NCBI RefSeq assembly: GCF_052857255.1
Contig: NC_135505.1
Coordinates: forward strand, 133,603,967 to 133,667,966
Direction: 5' to 3'
Source of the DNA: Amblyomma americanum
Taxonomy: Eukaryota; Arthropoda; Arachnida; Ixodida; Ixodidae
Length of the DNA stretch: 64,000 nucleotides
The notes under the pieces were generated by a model, which was given only the letters and a program-made list of their open reading frames with translations, did no database searches and was not told the DNA's origin. A program made the translations under genes and the position numbers. Position 1 is the first letter of the stretch, and the number at the start of each line of letters is the position of its first letter. This document shows positions 48,273 through 60,667 of this stretch, piece after piece.

Positions 48273-48508
48273 AGCCGCCGTGGTGGCTGAGTGGTTAAGG
48301 CGCTCGGCTGCTCACCCGAAAGACGCGGGCTCGATCCCGGCCGCGGCGGTCGAATTTCGATGGAGGCGAAATTCTAGAGGCCCTTGTACTGTGCGATGTG
48401 AGTGCACGTTAAAGAACCCCAGGTTGTCGAAATTTCCGGAGCCCTTCACTACGGCGTCTCTCATAGCCCGAATCGCTTTGGGACGTTAAACCTTATAAAC
48501 CTAATCCT
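48273..48508 (+). mobile_element. SINE B, full length, diverged 14-bp TSD
   Basis: tRNA-like head (A box TGGCTGAGTGG, B box GGCTCGATCCC), the junction TCGAATTTCGATGGAGGCG, the core TGCACGTTAAAGAACCCCAGG and CCGGAGCCCTTCACTACGG, and the end CTTTGGGACGTTAAACCTTA. GTAACGCGCGTGCC (48259-48272) and GTAATGCGCGTACC (48509-48522) look like an aged TSD with two differences. The core is shared with SINE A; the 3' end is not. Confidence 0.9.
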
Positions 48509-49552
48509 GTAATGCGCGTACCTTCCCAACTTCGATTTTTCGTTTAAAAATAAACTGCTCATTAGAATCGGGTGAATACGGTAATTCTTCAGCGAGAAAA
48601 AAAAGGACGGATTAGATATAAATACAGAAAGTATAATTGAGCTGTGGGAGTCCACTTAATCTAAAACTCCTCAACGTCTTGTTTTTTTTTTCTTCGCAAA
48701 ATTGACATAAAAATCTTGAGTAAATTATCTACTGTCTAGCTCTCACCTGTATGTCGATGGCCAGGGCAAGTGACCTTGAACGAAGCGGCTGCACTTCTTA
48801 ACGTTTCGGCGAGTTGTAAAGGGGCCCTCGACAGCGTGGCGCCGAGCACTGGCACTCCAGCTTGACAAGAGCCACCACCATTAGGGCCGATCGACGAGGC
48901 ATAAAATTGCCCGCGCGGCCGTCCATGGAAAGAAAGATAGAGAGAGGGAAAAAAAAGAGAAAACTAAAGTGGAGCCGAGAGCGACTTTACTGCCACTAAC
49001 TGAAGAGGTGCAAGGAAAAAAGGAAAAGTCTGACGCTGAAGATGGGTTCGCTGTTCGTGAATGTTTGTGTCCAGGGGCACTGGTTAGTTTTGTTTTAATT
49101 GCGTGCAGCCACAAGAGCGCGCAACTCTGTGTAAGGTATTTACAATTAGGAAATAAGAATTCATACGTTTACTGCTTTGGTTTTAATGCTTTTGGGACAC
49201 GGAGAAACTGACATTCAATCTCAGGGAAGAAAACGGCTCCAACACTTTCTGCCTTGTCTGGGACGAAGAAGAGGTAGAGATTGCGGTCTCATAGCAACCT
49301 CTATTATTATTATTCATGAGGAAGAATCCACCGATGTTGCGTTCCCGCGTGCTTTTCTTTTTCATTAACTGAGTACAGGTGAATAGCCACCCGATTCATG
49401 GCCGATCCCCCAGTGTGGTTATGTGCCATCTTTCAATAGGCTAACAACAACAACCTCTATTCCATAAAGATATACTGAGTTTACACAGCAGTAGCGGCCA
49501 GGCATGAACATAGCCACCATTCATCTGTAAATAGAGCCATGTGCTTCGATCG

Positions 49553-49630
49553 AAGATTGATTGATTGATTGATTGATTGTTTGATTAACTTATTGATTGA
49601 CTGGTTGATTTGATTAATTAATTAATTAAC
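49553..49630. repeat. Degenerate (TTGA)n then (TTAA)n tract
   Basis: Pure TTGA units decay into TTGACTGG and TTAATTAA variants. Confidence 0.85.
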
Positions 49631-50267
49631 CTATAGATCGATCGACCTGCGCTTTTTTGGTGGTAGGCATACCTGTGGGATAACAATAGCTTTCAATTTA
49701 TGTGAAAATTATACGTCTTTTTCGCAAATTTTCTGGTCATTCGTTCGGCTACTGCTCAAACAACAACAAAGCTGCGTAGTTATGGTCTACTAAAGCAGAT
49801 ACGGAATCCCGAAATATGCAAGCTCGTGTAGCACTGCGAATACCGGCTAGCTGCGAAGCTTCAGGACTGCAGTGCCAGAAGTTTTCAGGGCAAAAATATG
49901 CGCGTATGCGGAAATGATTCATTCTGACCGACAAGCAGCACGCTATTCCTTGCCAAAGTATTTTCTTAACTGGAACTTGTTGTGCGCTGAAAGTCGTTCA
50001 ACTGGAAGATATTTCCCTGGGGTTCAATGGAGTTTCGATGGCTGATTGCGCAAGAGTTCGTTTAACTTAAGGGCTTGTTTACGCAACGCCCGTTCAAGTG
50101 GTATTTTACTCTACGCATGCGTCTTGAAGAAAATCCTCGTCGTACTTGTGACGTACACTCATTTTGCCCACGTTTACCGGAGGTTTCGGATTTCTTTTGT
50201 TTTTATATTGCCTTGTAACACCTTTCCTGCATCGTATAACCTGAACCCGGAATTAAGCAGTGCATTT

Positions 50268-50822
50268 ATGGCAAGGCAGTGTGTGTCTGCGCTCGGAGAG
50301 AGTATACTGATTATCATGACGCCTAGGCTTGACTTGTTTGCTCATGCTGCGACGAAGAATTACCTTTCAGGCATGAATTCGGAAAGCGACAAATATACTT
50401 ACTGTCCCCCTTGGTCCTTCACACTTCCCTCTCATATCACGCTTCACGCATGCCTCTCACTTCCATCGGTTCATCCGCTTCCCTTTCGTTTTCTATTGCT
50501 CGCACCAGAGGGCGTAAGCTGCACACTTATCCAGCATGTCCCACGCTTGCGGCTCCCTCACTCTTCTTGTTGCACAATGGGACGGAACAACTGCACGTTC
50601 TGCGTAAACTCTGACGTAGCTTGGGACGTAGCACCGCCACAAGCACGGCAAAATGGAATGGCAAGACTAGCGCTCGTCGGCAGCTATCTTTATTCAAGGA
50701 GCAAATGCCAAGCTCCAGGCGCAGTTGAGCTGATGTGCACACAGTCCCCAGCAAAGGAAGGAAAGAAAACGACAACGCTTAGTTTCGTAATCGGACCGAA
50801 AAAACGTAAGTTCTTTACGTAA
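50268..50822 (+). other. Longest ATG-bounded part of the longest ORF, unrecognised
   Basis: 184 residues from the first ATG (MARQCVSALGESIL...); the open frame itself extends upstream to 50046 without ATG. It has 12 or more Cys spread without a pattern and no signal or domain that I recognise. Pyrimidine-rich stretches explain part of the openness. Chance or an exon of an unknown gene are both possible. Confidence 0.2.
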
Positions 50823-52109
50823 CCTCCGAGGCTACGCCTCCGTTCGCTTGAATTACACGCAGGTACGAGTGAACACTAGTGGTAGTGTGAAAAGAACGAT
50901 TGGGCCGCTTAGGGTTCGGAAAAGGAAGGCTGGGTGTTTCTCGGGAATCGCCGAGTCTGGCATTTGAGGAATGACCCCGAAAAAGATCTCAAATTTCTAG
51001 AGAACGATTGTCCGAACTGAGGCGACGGATTTGATCTGAAGGCAAGCTGGCATTTGTTGCGCCATTTAAACGAAAACTATTTCCGGCAGTCACCAGGAAC
51101 TAGCCGTAGTTTCATTTTTGCTTCGTGTAAAATAAATTAATGTCTAACGATAGTTTAACGTCTTAGAACCTGAATTGAACGCAGCGAAAGTAGACAAAGT
51201 ATAGTTGAATTCTTTCATTCGTGAGTTGCACAAACGACGAAAGCTATTTTAGCAAAATTATGGCAAAAAAAATTTCTTTGGCACCTCTGTCACTAAAAGA
51301 AAAAAACTTTACTCTATGAGGCCCCAAAGGCTGCTCACTATCAAACGGGAAGATCTCTGCCAAGTCAACTTCGTAGAGGAAAGTAATGACTTTGCCTATC
51401 TTCACAAGCAAGAGCTGCCAGTAAGCGCTTGTCTTGCTGTTCTCCTTGCCATGTTTTCACTGTGTTAGCAACACCCTGTTCGGTCGTTCAGGTGCTAGCG
51501 TACTTCACTTGCTCTTTTTTTATATGGGGCAATTTATCGTGCGGAACTCGTCAACCGCTACGGCGGTGCCCTCGCAAAAGACTGATTTACGGCCTCGAAG
51601 TGATACTGAAGACCAGATCGCTCTTTAAATGGCGCTCTTTGTATTTCTTTCTACTCAAGAACAGAGCAACAGCCTGTGAGTGCGAGGTGCTTTCGGCATT
51701 CCAGCTCAAGGACATATTTCAGGGTCTGTTCTTTTCGCAAATTTAGGTCCGGTTTCGTGGGGATGAAACTGTTCTCTTCTTAGCACTCAACCGATAGGAA
51801 AAATTAGGGTAAAATTCGTCATTAGTGTTACCTATTCGTTTCTGCTATGACACTGCTATTGCTACCAGTTGCTACTACTGTTACATTATGGTAAAGACGA
51901 TGCGTGCATGTCGCGAGCGTGAATAATCTCAGGCCACATATGCAGTCATAACACGTGTTACGCTATGACAGGTGTGACAGCTACCTTTAATCATCTGAGC
52001 ACATGGTGTATGTATCTGATCGGAGTTAATTCACAATAAATATCCTTCCTAGGAAGTCTAAAAGATAAACATTGGCTGTGCCATTAAAATAAATAGTGGG
52101 ACAGTTCAA

Positions 52110-52824
52110 GTCAGCAATAAACGTTTTAAATACTGAAAAAATTAACTGAAAGTCGCATCAGACTGAAAAAGAAGACCCGTTAGAGGAGAGCCAGCTAGCA
52201 CTGAAGACAAAGTTGTTTCAAAGATTAAGGCGTTAAATTTGGCGCAGCCGACAGGATGGAAATTCATGTGCTGGCTGGGACGCTCACAAATCGAGTAAAA
52301 TTGTTCTCGAACACAATGAAAACAAGAACTTCGTTAGGACGCCATCTACGCTTCATAACTGAGGCAGTGAACTAGGGGTCGTGGCAGTACAGGTCATGAA
52401 GAATTATGATGTTATTCGTTGAAGAGTCAAACTTCTTAGAGAAACTTCGAGGCCGTAAAGAGAACCGTCTTTTGCGCTGTGCACAGCTGATGCGCGTTGG
52501 TTCATTCGCGAAGAGTCGTTTTGTCTCACCCTGCCTTCTCTTGCCCTCTTGCAGAATTTCAGAAGAGACAAAAAAAATCGCACGTTCCTGGATTCCGAAA
52601 CCACTCGAAATCAGTACTCTTCCGAGTATCGAAGCGACAACTGTATTCGACAGGTGGGTGTGCCTTCTATGTGCACGCATCCCTCTGCGCGTTCCGTACC
52701 GGTTCATCGTGTTCACAAAGGAGCTACTTAGCTGATATAGGTTCGCAATCTAACACGGTTCCTAGTGGTGATGGTAGTAGCGCAGCTTGCAACCAGTCAG
52801 GGGTCAGCAATAAACGTTTTAAAT
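52110..52824. repeat. Perfect 22-bp direct repeats 671 bp apart
   Basis: The same 22 bp (starts GTCAGCAATAAACG, ends TTTTAAAT) occurs at 52110-52131 and 52803-52824. The interval includes an acceptor-like tract ending TTGCAG at 52552 and a donor-like CAG|GTGGGT at 52649. Possibly a long target duplication or a leftover of unequal exchange; no LTR signature. Confidence 0.6.
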
Positions 52825-53918
52825 GCGCAAAATAGACACGGTCTTGCCCAGACAGCCCTCAAGATGTTCTAGCCTAATTATTATCTTCTTTATTATCTAT
52901 CTGGCCTACACTGACCCCTTCATATACGCTGCCCAATACATGTGGTGTAAGGAGCTGCTACACAGATACGGTGCGGGAAGCCGATATCTTTCGTTTCTTT
53001 GCAACCAGACACAAACAGGCATCTTCTAAATGTACCGTCTAGGGGCCGCCACCGTCCTGCTTTTCTGTGTTTGCGCTAGAGGGTGAACGGCAGCTTCCAA
53101 GTTAAATGTCGAAATGCCACTACTGTCCCGAACCACCTTCTGCCTCTGGTCGCTTACAGTCGATATCTTCCAGCAGACCGCGAAGCTAATTTTTCCACGT
53201 TTATTATTGTTTCTTTTAGTGCATTGCGCGCTGCAGGCAAAATTTCAAGATGGGCGTTTTTTTTAAATTTTTGTTCGCATTGCAGGCACTAGTTCGCGCT
53301 GAACCCAGAGTATTGTTAGGTACAGCGGTGCGAGCGTTCCCCTAGATGAGATCAAGATAACATCTGTGCGGATCAACGTGGCTGCTGATCAGCATTGTGC
53401 ATTGATATGAGCAAATTTAAATCAAAATTGTGTGAGAGTCAATAAAGGGCCGTTTTATTTTATTTTCAAGATCAAGTTTACTACGTACTGTTTAAGAACT
53501 AAACTCATAAGTTAGGCCCAATATCATCGTGTAGAGCAAGACAGGTAAAGCAGCAACTCACGCATTCTTTTCATTGCTTACTGAATAACGATGAGGATGC
53601 CACGTTGACGAAATCACGACGATTCGGATATAGTAAAAACACCTTTGTTGATAGAAACCTAGAATGACATGGGTGGAATGGTAGTAAGGAAGAATTTTTG
53701 TTTTTAATTAGAGATAGCTTGGAAGAGCGTGGAAGACAGAACATGTTATTTTAAGGGGAATGTATTTACAATGATATGAAATGAACAGAGTACAAACAGC
53801 GGCAACCAAACACCTACGTAGAACATCCTCGTATTGCGCCGTCCCTAACTCATAGCTGTCAGCGAGACTACGGATACCTGTGCTTCAACCAAGTGTGTCC
53901 TTATCAAATCAAATCGTC

Positions 53919-54154
53919 AGCCGCTGCGGTGGCTCAGTGGTTATGGCGCTTGGCTGCTGACCCGAAAGACGCGGCTTCGATCCCGGCCGTGGCGGTGGAA
54001 TTTCGATGGAGGCGAAATTCTAGAGGCCCGTCTACTGTGCGATGTCAGTGCACGTTAAAGAACCCCAGGTGGTGTCGAAATTTCCGGAGCCGTTCACTAC
54101 GGCGTCTCTCATAGCCTGAGTCGCTTTGGGATGTTACACACCCATAAACCAAAC
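53919..54154 (+). mobile_element. SINE B, full length
   Basis: Head, junction, core and end as at 48273, with a (AAACC)-type tail. CAAATCAAA at 53905-53913 and 54155-54163 may be the TSD, although the A-rich tail makes the boundary uncertain. Confidence 0.88.
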
Positions 54155-54220
54155 CAAATCAAAGTTCATTCGCCTGTATGCGTACACATTCATAAGTTCT
54201 GATCTGCCTAAGCACATTTC

Positions 54221-54453
54221 GCCGCGTTGGCTGAGTGGTTATGGCGCTCGGCTGCTGGCCCGAAAGACGCGGGTTCGATCCCGGCCACGGCGGTCGAATT
54301 TCGATGGAGGCGAAATTCTAGAGGCCCGTCTACTGTGCGATGTCAGTGCACGTTAAAGAACCCCAGGTGGTCGAAATTCCCGGAGCCCTTCACTACGGCG
54401 TCTCTCATAGCTTGAGTCGCTTTGGGATGTTAAACCCCTGTAAACCAAACCAA
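54221..54453 (+). mobile_element. SINE B, full length, young, 17-bp TSD
   Basis: Complete head (A box TGGCTGAGTGG, B box GGTTCGATCCC), body and (TAAACC) tail. The perfect repeat GCCTAAGCACATTTCGC occurs at 54206-54222 and 54454-54470; its last two bases coincide with the first bases of the element. This is the cleanest recent insertion in the window and lies only 66 bp after another SINE B. Confidence 0.95.
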
Positions 54454-54470
54454 GCCTAAGCACATTTCGC

Positions 54471-55366
54471 TTGTTGGCTGATCAGGCAGCAGGTTGAGAA
54501 ATAACCCTATATGCATATATTTCTAAAGGCTCCTACACATTCACCAGGGAAGGCTGCAATTTTGTGTTTATTGATTTATTCCAACTTAATTATTGATGCT
54601 TGCATATCCCGAGAAGACATCGGAAACTACTGTGTCGATTATTCTCCCCGATTTTTTTCCCGCCTTCTAACATAGGAATCACACCGGCCATCCGGCCTCA
54701 ACACTGGTGGTCATCTCGCGCAGAGACGATATGAAAATCATGTATGTTACTAGAAAGAGAAAAAAAAACAGAATTGAAGGACCATGGTACATCTGGCGGA
54801 ACTGCCTCCTTGCCCGAAGTGTTTCCAAATTTGTGCAGACTGAAATGAGACCTCGAGAGCACCGTGTCCGCGCCATGGCCCTTTATAGGTTGAAATTATA
54901 TGCCGCGTTGCGAGAACTAGGTCTCCGCCTTCGACAGTATTTCTTAGTTTAAGTAAGGCTTTGCTTCGCTTTAGCGAACATCAGGTGCTGGGCCAGCGTT
55001 TTTCATTAATTAAAGTGCCCGAAAAAAATGTCTCAGCAGAAGTAAAAAGAAAATTGGGAGCAGATTTTTTTTTTTACTTGGGGGAAAGGAGCAGGGGCAA
55101 GACTTGATTACCTTTCCGTTGATGAAGCTGGCGCGCTGGTGACCTTTAGGCCGCGCTTGTATTCCATTAGAAGCGGAAAGTAATTACGCCGTTCCCAACT
55201 GTATCTAGTGCTTAAAATTTTTGAAAACATGTTGATTGATTTTCATTGGAAAATATAACTTTGTAATACGAGAATCATTTCTCATTAGTACCCACTCAAG
55301 CGCAGCTGTACGGCTACTAATTAAAGCTACACAGCTTTCAGAGTAATGCGTACTTTTTAAAAAAAT
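54471..55366. other. Unannotated interval
   Basis: A basic 81-codon plus frame at 54707 has no motif. Nothing else recognised. Confidence 0.35.
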
Positions 55367-55449
55367 GTCGTCGCGGCGCTGGATTTGAATCCGGGACCAC
55401 CGCCTGTCTGAGGGAGTCGCTATACCAACTGAGCTAACCAGGGTGGCTA
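55367..55449 (-). other. tRNA-like sequence
   Basis: Minus strand: A box TAGCTCAGTTGG (consensus), GGTATAGCGAC, a long variable middle, then T-arm GGATTCAAATCC. Acceptor ends do not pair well (ACCCTGG against GCGCCGCG). Probably the head of a tRNA-derived repeat rather than a working tRNA. Confidence 0.5.
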
Positions 55450-55554
55450 GAAGATGCGATGGTAGGGCGAGAGCGAATTGATGAAGAACTGGAAGCGCGA
55501 ACGGTGGTGGACTAATGTAATTGGATCAACGCCGTTCCGCCTTCATGTGGGAAG

Positions 55555-55690
55555 CATTCGTCTTGCATTCAGGAGGTGCTGGGTTCGATCCCCAATGCCT
55601 TCGTGTATCCGCCAGTTTTCTAATGGGTAGAAGATATCCCCCAGCTTGGTGCTCGGCTTTTCTGGGGACATATTTGCTAAAACAGGGTCT
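55555..55690 (+). other. tRNA-like B box with repeat-type downstream sequence
   Basis: CTTGCATTCAGGAGGTGCTGG leads to B box GGTTCGATCCCC, then CCAGTTTTCTAATGGGTAGA and CCCCCAGCTTGGTGCTCGGC. The tRNA-like 3' half followed by unrelated body suggests another SINE-type repeat. No A box upstream, and no second copy here. Confidence 0.4.
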
Positions 55691-55870
55691 TGGATAAAAA
55701 CGTTGCGTAAATGGGTGAGTGAATCATTCCGACCTCTGGCAACTTAAATCCGCCTGATGCTTTAGCTTTCTATCCTAATTAGGTATTGAAAACTGCTACG
55801 AAAATTTGTGTTTCTTCTGTTAGTAAGCTCGTAAGTAAAGAGCGTTATGGTCATCAGCTGCCAGTGTGGA

Positions 55871-56372
55871 CTTGCCACTCGAATTACCTCGCCTTATATA
55901 TTAGGGTGGCAACTTTGGCGTAAACGGCTGTAATCTGGCAATTTATTTTTCTTTCTTCTTTTCTTATTCCACTTGATTCATCTTCCCCGCCCCCCGCCCC
56001 CCTTTTTTTTTTGTCGGAAGCCGATCGCACCCGTTCCGGAGGCCACACCCCATTGTGTACGTCTTAGCCTCTGCGAAGTTTGCTTCGCCGCAAGAATGTT
56101 CTGTGTGAGGGAAAGCCAGCTTCGACTTGTCACTCTAATTACCTTGTTTTATGTATTAGGGTAGTAACTGTGGCGAAAATAGTTGTATTCCGGCAATTTA
56201 TTTTGTTGTCTTTTTTTTCTCATTTCACTTGCTTCATCTCTCGTTTTTTTTTTTTTGTCGGAAGCTGATCTCAGTCGCTCCTGAGGCCTCACTCTCATTA
56301 GATACGTCTTAGCCTTTGCGAGATTAGGCTTCGCCGCAATAAAGCTCTATGTGAGGGAAAGCCAACTTCGAC
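55871..56372. repeat. Tandem duplication, units of 254 and 248 bp
   Basis: 55871-56124 and 56125-56372 align along their length: CACTC[GT]AATTACC, TATTAGGGT, a T-rich tract, TGTCGGAAGC, TACGTCTTAGCC, CTTCGCCGCAA and GAGGGAAAGCCA all recur in order. The copies have diverged substantially, so the duplication is old. Confidence 0.85.
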
Positions 56373-56935
56373 GAAGCCTGTGAATCGTGATATGCGACGA
56401 GCTAACAGGGCAATAAATGGGATAGGTCATTAATAGTCGAGGAAGAGCGCCAGACTGGTAACGGTGAACGAAGACAAATACAAATACGCCGGTCATGTCG
56501 CCCCTGTATTTGTTCTCGTTCTTTTTAATCTGCTTGACGCGTTTTTTTCCTATATATTACTATTTCACTAGCTTTCGAGGTCTCGCTAGTTAAAAATTAA
56601 GGCTGCGAATATGAGGAACGTCTTCTCTGCTCTCTTGATAGTTATTTATCAAACCAAATTTCACAGTACTACACAGGCCTTTGCCTTTCTGCGATTCGAA
56701 TGGCAACTCGCTGTTTTGACAAAACCGTCTTTACGGCTTGGGTGAAATTTTTTCCTTTTGTGTTCCATATTTTGTTCCCCATCTGTATTCCGGACACACC
56801 CCGCAAAGAACTAAAGAACAGGCAATGCCCTAATGCATAAATAGTGGAAGCGCATTGTCATGAAACGGTTCTGCTCCTTTCTTTACTTGACATATACGGA
56901 CGTCAAAGCAACTTGTCGGTGCTGAAGCTATACAT
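56373..56935. other. Unannotated interval
   Basis: Nothing recognised. Confidence 0.4.
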
Positions 56936-57100
56936 AACTGGCTTTATTACTGGTTGGTACCCGGCACCGGGAATCGAGCCCTGTGTTTAAAATTAATCAG
57001 TCAAAATGCGTCAGTGCGCATCGAATAATCAATACAAGGCTGGCCTTTCGCTTCGCTTTCATTGAAACATGGTGGCTACCCGCCAGGGTTCGATTTCTCA
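56936..57100 (-). other. tRNA-like fragments, possible repeat
   Basis: Minus strand has a good B box (GGGCTCGATTCCC) near 56975 and another B-box-like GAAATCGAACCC near 57090. Between them AATGAAAGCGAAGCGAAAGG recalls a tick repeat from memory. Too degraded for a family call. Confidence 0.3.
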
Positions 57101-57204
57101 CGGCTTGAACCATCGTGGTGGATACAGTGTTGGAGTGGTTGACCTCTCCTAGGCAGTGGCAAAGTCGGTCCTGCCAGGTGGATTTTCTCACCGCTGAGAA
57201 TGTT

Positions 57205-57496
57205 GGTTCTAAGGAAAGGAAGGGGAGCACTATCTCACTTCGCGGTGGACACCTCAACCACGCCATGGGGATCGTAGGAAGGTGGGAGTGAAGGAAAAAA
57301 CGGAGAAAGGTGCCGTAGTGGAGGGCTCCGGAATAACTTCGACCACCTAGGTTTCTTTAACGTGCACTGACATCGCACAGCACCGGGGGTTCTTTGCGTT
57401 TCGCCTCCTTCGAAGCGCGGCCGCCGCGCCAGGTTCGAACCCGGGTACTTCGGCTGAGTAGCCGAGCGCCCTAACCACTGAGCAACCACTACGGGT
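57205..57496 (-). mobile_element. SINE A variant, near full length
   Basis: Minus-strand copy with divergent head (GGTTCGAACCC B box kept, body TTCGAAGGAGGCGAAACGC). The 3' end lacks a clear (ATT)n tail. Its GGAGGCGAAACG resembles SINE B at that position, so it is intermediate between the two types. Confidence 0.85.
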
Positions 57497-59900
57497 TTCT
57501 CATCACTTGAAGCGACCAGGCGTTCTAGGACATTAATTAGATTTAATTTTACGTACTATTATTCGCAATCATACTAAAGCAGACATCGGAGTCTAATTTC
57601 ATACCTTTTTGCTGTTGGCATAGCCGACTGTAGGACAGCCACAGCTTACTTGCGCACCGGTGTCTCTCCTCAGTAATAATAAAATAGTCGAGGTGTAAAA
57701 AGCGAAATTAAGCACTCTCCGTAAAGGATCAGTTCTGAAGGAAAAATTTACGCTTCGTCCGCACATGTCGATCGGCAACAGCTGCTGTCATCCCTTGTGT
57801 CGTTTTGTTATTGACAGCATTTTCAATCGCTTGGGTGCAAGGCGTAAATAAGAGCCTACTTTTTCTTTCTTGAGCTCACTTTGTTTCGATAGTCAGCTAT
57901 CCTTCTCTTACTGCTTAGCTGCCATGAGAAAAATTATAGAATTTATAATGTCTGGACGGAAGTAGTAATGTGGCTTTAATGACCAGAAGTTACACTGGAT
58001 ATTGACACCCATAAAATTGAACCAATTTTTTGGCCATCATGATCGCTTTCTTATTTATCTTTTTATTTTCTTCCTCTTCAAATATGTCTAAGTGCTGCTT
58101 TTTTTACACGTACTGCGCGCGACGGTGGTGGGATACTCTGGATAGTCCATGGTGGCGTTGATAAATGCAGGCGTAAATTTATGTCGAATAATGGGTGCTT
58201 GTAGCGGAGTTTTCTTGCATATACTGCGTAACTTCCCACGATCAGTGCGTACAAATTGTCGGAAGCAAATGATGTGCTACAGGTTGCCAAGTTTGCTGAA
58301 TTATCTCATCACATGCAGCATTAACCCACGATAACCACTTGTTCCGCTGACAGTGCTCTTTGTCTCCGTATGTTTATCTTACTTTATGCTAACATTTAAT
58401 TTATCTGATAAAACACTGTTTAGTTATGCACGAATTGTGATGCTGTTTTTTTCTGTCTTTTTCCTCGTTTATGGCATCCCTGGTCTTAAACTTGTGTTTC
58501 TCCACCGTGCCGCAGCTATTGGGAATGTTTGTCAGGTGATAATCAAGTTGACTTGGTACGATATTGCGATTGAAATGGATTGAAAGATTATTCGATCGAT
58601 CTTGGGCCGGCGGGAGTAGTTATTTACACGTAACAGGAATAATAACTGATTATGTGCGTTTAAGCAAAATCAATTTACCGCAGAAGTCGGACTACTTTTG
58701 GTAAAGTCATTATTTGCTACTTCACATACTCCGTTTCGTGTTTCATTTTTTTGGCGTTGTAATAATGTCGGCTTTCAAAATCCTTTCATAAAATTTTCTG
58801 GCGATTTTACATGCCTACATTCTATGCGGTTTCAAAAGTTCTTCTGTCGATTGGAAGGATATTTAATGTACGTAAATTCGGGCCAGTGTAACTAATACTA
58901 GTGTGAATAAAATACTAGCGCAACTGTTATGTAAACAACGGAGAGTCTTCATAACTTTACCGAGTCGTATTCTGTCATGAGTGACTTATGGGCAGTGAGC
59001 GGATGGCTATGACCCCAATGCCGTTATAGGCATGCTTGGACGAGCACTCTAACTTTAAAACCCGTGTTAAATTATCAGAAGAGGCAGCTTGTTAGAGAGC
59101 GGCTAGGCCTTCGCTGAATGATAATATCACGGTCTTAATGAGTTGTGAATTCGGCATCACTCTCACTTTCGTAGTCCGCAACGTCGGTGATTGTGGGCGC
59201 TAGTGATGGTAGCTTGGACGGATGATGCGTGTGCAGGCGGCTTAAAAAAGTGTGTTCCGCTGTGTTGACTGTTGAAAGGATGGTAGGAAGCGTTCATCGA
59301 CAAGCATGTTTAGGAAACAACTTCACGTGTTGTTGTGTTCGGTTTTTCCTCGACCTCCGTGCGCTATGCGTGAGCGCGTTTGCAGTAAGCATGTCTACGA
59401 TATGGCGGGAATTTGGCGGAAATTCTACGCCACCCAGCTCCGCTGAAAGACGTTGCTTTCGTTGGCAGCGCCATCTATAAGCTACTCCCTGCATGCGTGG
59501 TATGAGTGATAAGAAACGCCGCTGAGACGTTTGCGGATGCAGTAAATGAGCTGTCACGATAAGAGTGGCCGTTTTTCTAACTTGTGAAAATTTCCGAGGA
59601 AAAGGATCACCGGCTTTTTTATATTTCAGTTTTTCTTTATTTGTTTTTGAAACGCAACGACCTATTTTTGCTGCGTGTAGTCGCCAAACTGTGGCACTCT
59701 TAAAGTTTCGATTTTAGACTCTTACGGGCTTCGAGTTTTCTTGTTATTTTCTCACCGTATCATTCGTAGGGGAGTTACTTTAACAATGGAAGATTTACGC
59801 AGTGGATGCGCTCACAAGCTTGTGCTTTCTACTGTGCGGCAATGTGCATAACTGTAGCCGCTGTGGCTGCACTGTATGGTAGCGTGCACTCTTGTCGGGG
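57497..59900. other. Unannotated interval
   Basis: AT-rich; several short ORFs, none with a recognisable domain. Confidence 0.4.
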
Positions 59901-60143
59901 GACACGAAGAACAGCACATGACAAAACAGCGCACAAAAAACAGCACAGTGACAAAACAGCACAAGGAAGTAACGGCACAGCGACAAAACAGCGCACGGAC
60001 GAAACAGCATGGCGAAAAAATAGCACAAGGAAAAAACAGCACGAGTCAAAACAGCATGCTGGACAAAACAGCACAGCGAAAAAACAGCATGATGACAGAA
60101 GAGCACAGGGGGAAAATAGCACGACGACAAAACAGCGCAGCGC
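59901..60143 (+). repeat. 16-bp minisatellite, ~15 units
   Basis: Units are variants of ACAAAACAGCACAAGG, with AACAGC the most conserved part. Plus and minus strands both stay open for about 150 codons because the units avoid stops, giving Cys/Phe/Leu-rich peptide on the minus strand. That peptide is a repeat artefact. Confidence 0.85.
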
Positions 60144-60667
60144 AGTAAGGTGCAGCGCTGCAGAGGCTGCTGCAGTGTTCGAGTGCTCCAATGCTGCGGG
60201 AATCGTAGCTGTTTTGCGCGTCTCAGTTTCGATTTCAGCAATATTTTTCTACTTCATACTGTTCTGACGCAAAAGTTCGGAACATCAAAGGTGAGCGTAT
60301 GTCATGTTGCATGCGGCAGTTTTTTTTTTTTAAGGCTACCCACGCAACTTTTTGTTCAAAGCGAGAAAATAATGATTTTTGAAGTTGATCTTTGCGTTCA
60401 ACCCCATCGTTGCTCCATTTCCAAATTATTCGCTTCGAAGAGAAAAAAAAGAGCTTCAGTAAAAAATTACACAAAACGAACCGAGGTCAGCTGGGCAGCC
60501 CATTTCGCAAAGTAAAGAAACCACCGGGCAGCCTCAGATAAGCATGCATTCTGCAGTTCCTGGTTAAACACCGAACAACCTGAAAATGTCGGCTCGGGCA
60601 ATCCTGCAACTGTTACAAGTAAGCATCGCATATTGGATATTTTCAGTATATGAAGACCCTGCAGCTT
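60144..60667. other. Unannotated, leads into exon-like array
   Basis: Includes an acceptor-like TATTTTCAG (60638-60646) directly before ATGAAG at 60650, the first ATG of the first array unit. Otherwise nothing. Confidence 0.35.

Larger units (their letters stand above)
48523..53918. other. Long interval, only minor features
   Basis: Apart from the simple repeat, ORF and direct repeats listed separately, no gene or mobile element is recognised. A related string, YGLEV-encoding in one frame, occurs at 51571-51610 (plus) and 52441-52480 (minus), so an old inverted duplication is possible. Confidence 0.35.

Noticed and set aside
52110..52824. LTR retrotransposon between direct repeats
   Set aside because: Repeats are only 22 bp, do not begin TG and end CA, and no primer-binding site or protein remains inside.
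59795..60267. 148-codon Cys/Phe-rich and 153-codon frames
   Set aside because: Produced by the 16-bp minisatellite; no signal or domain, and both strands open equally.
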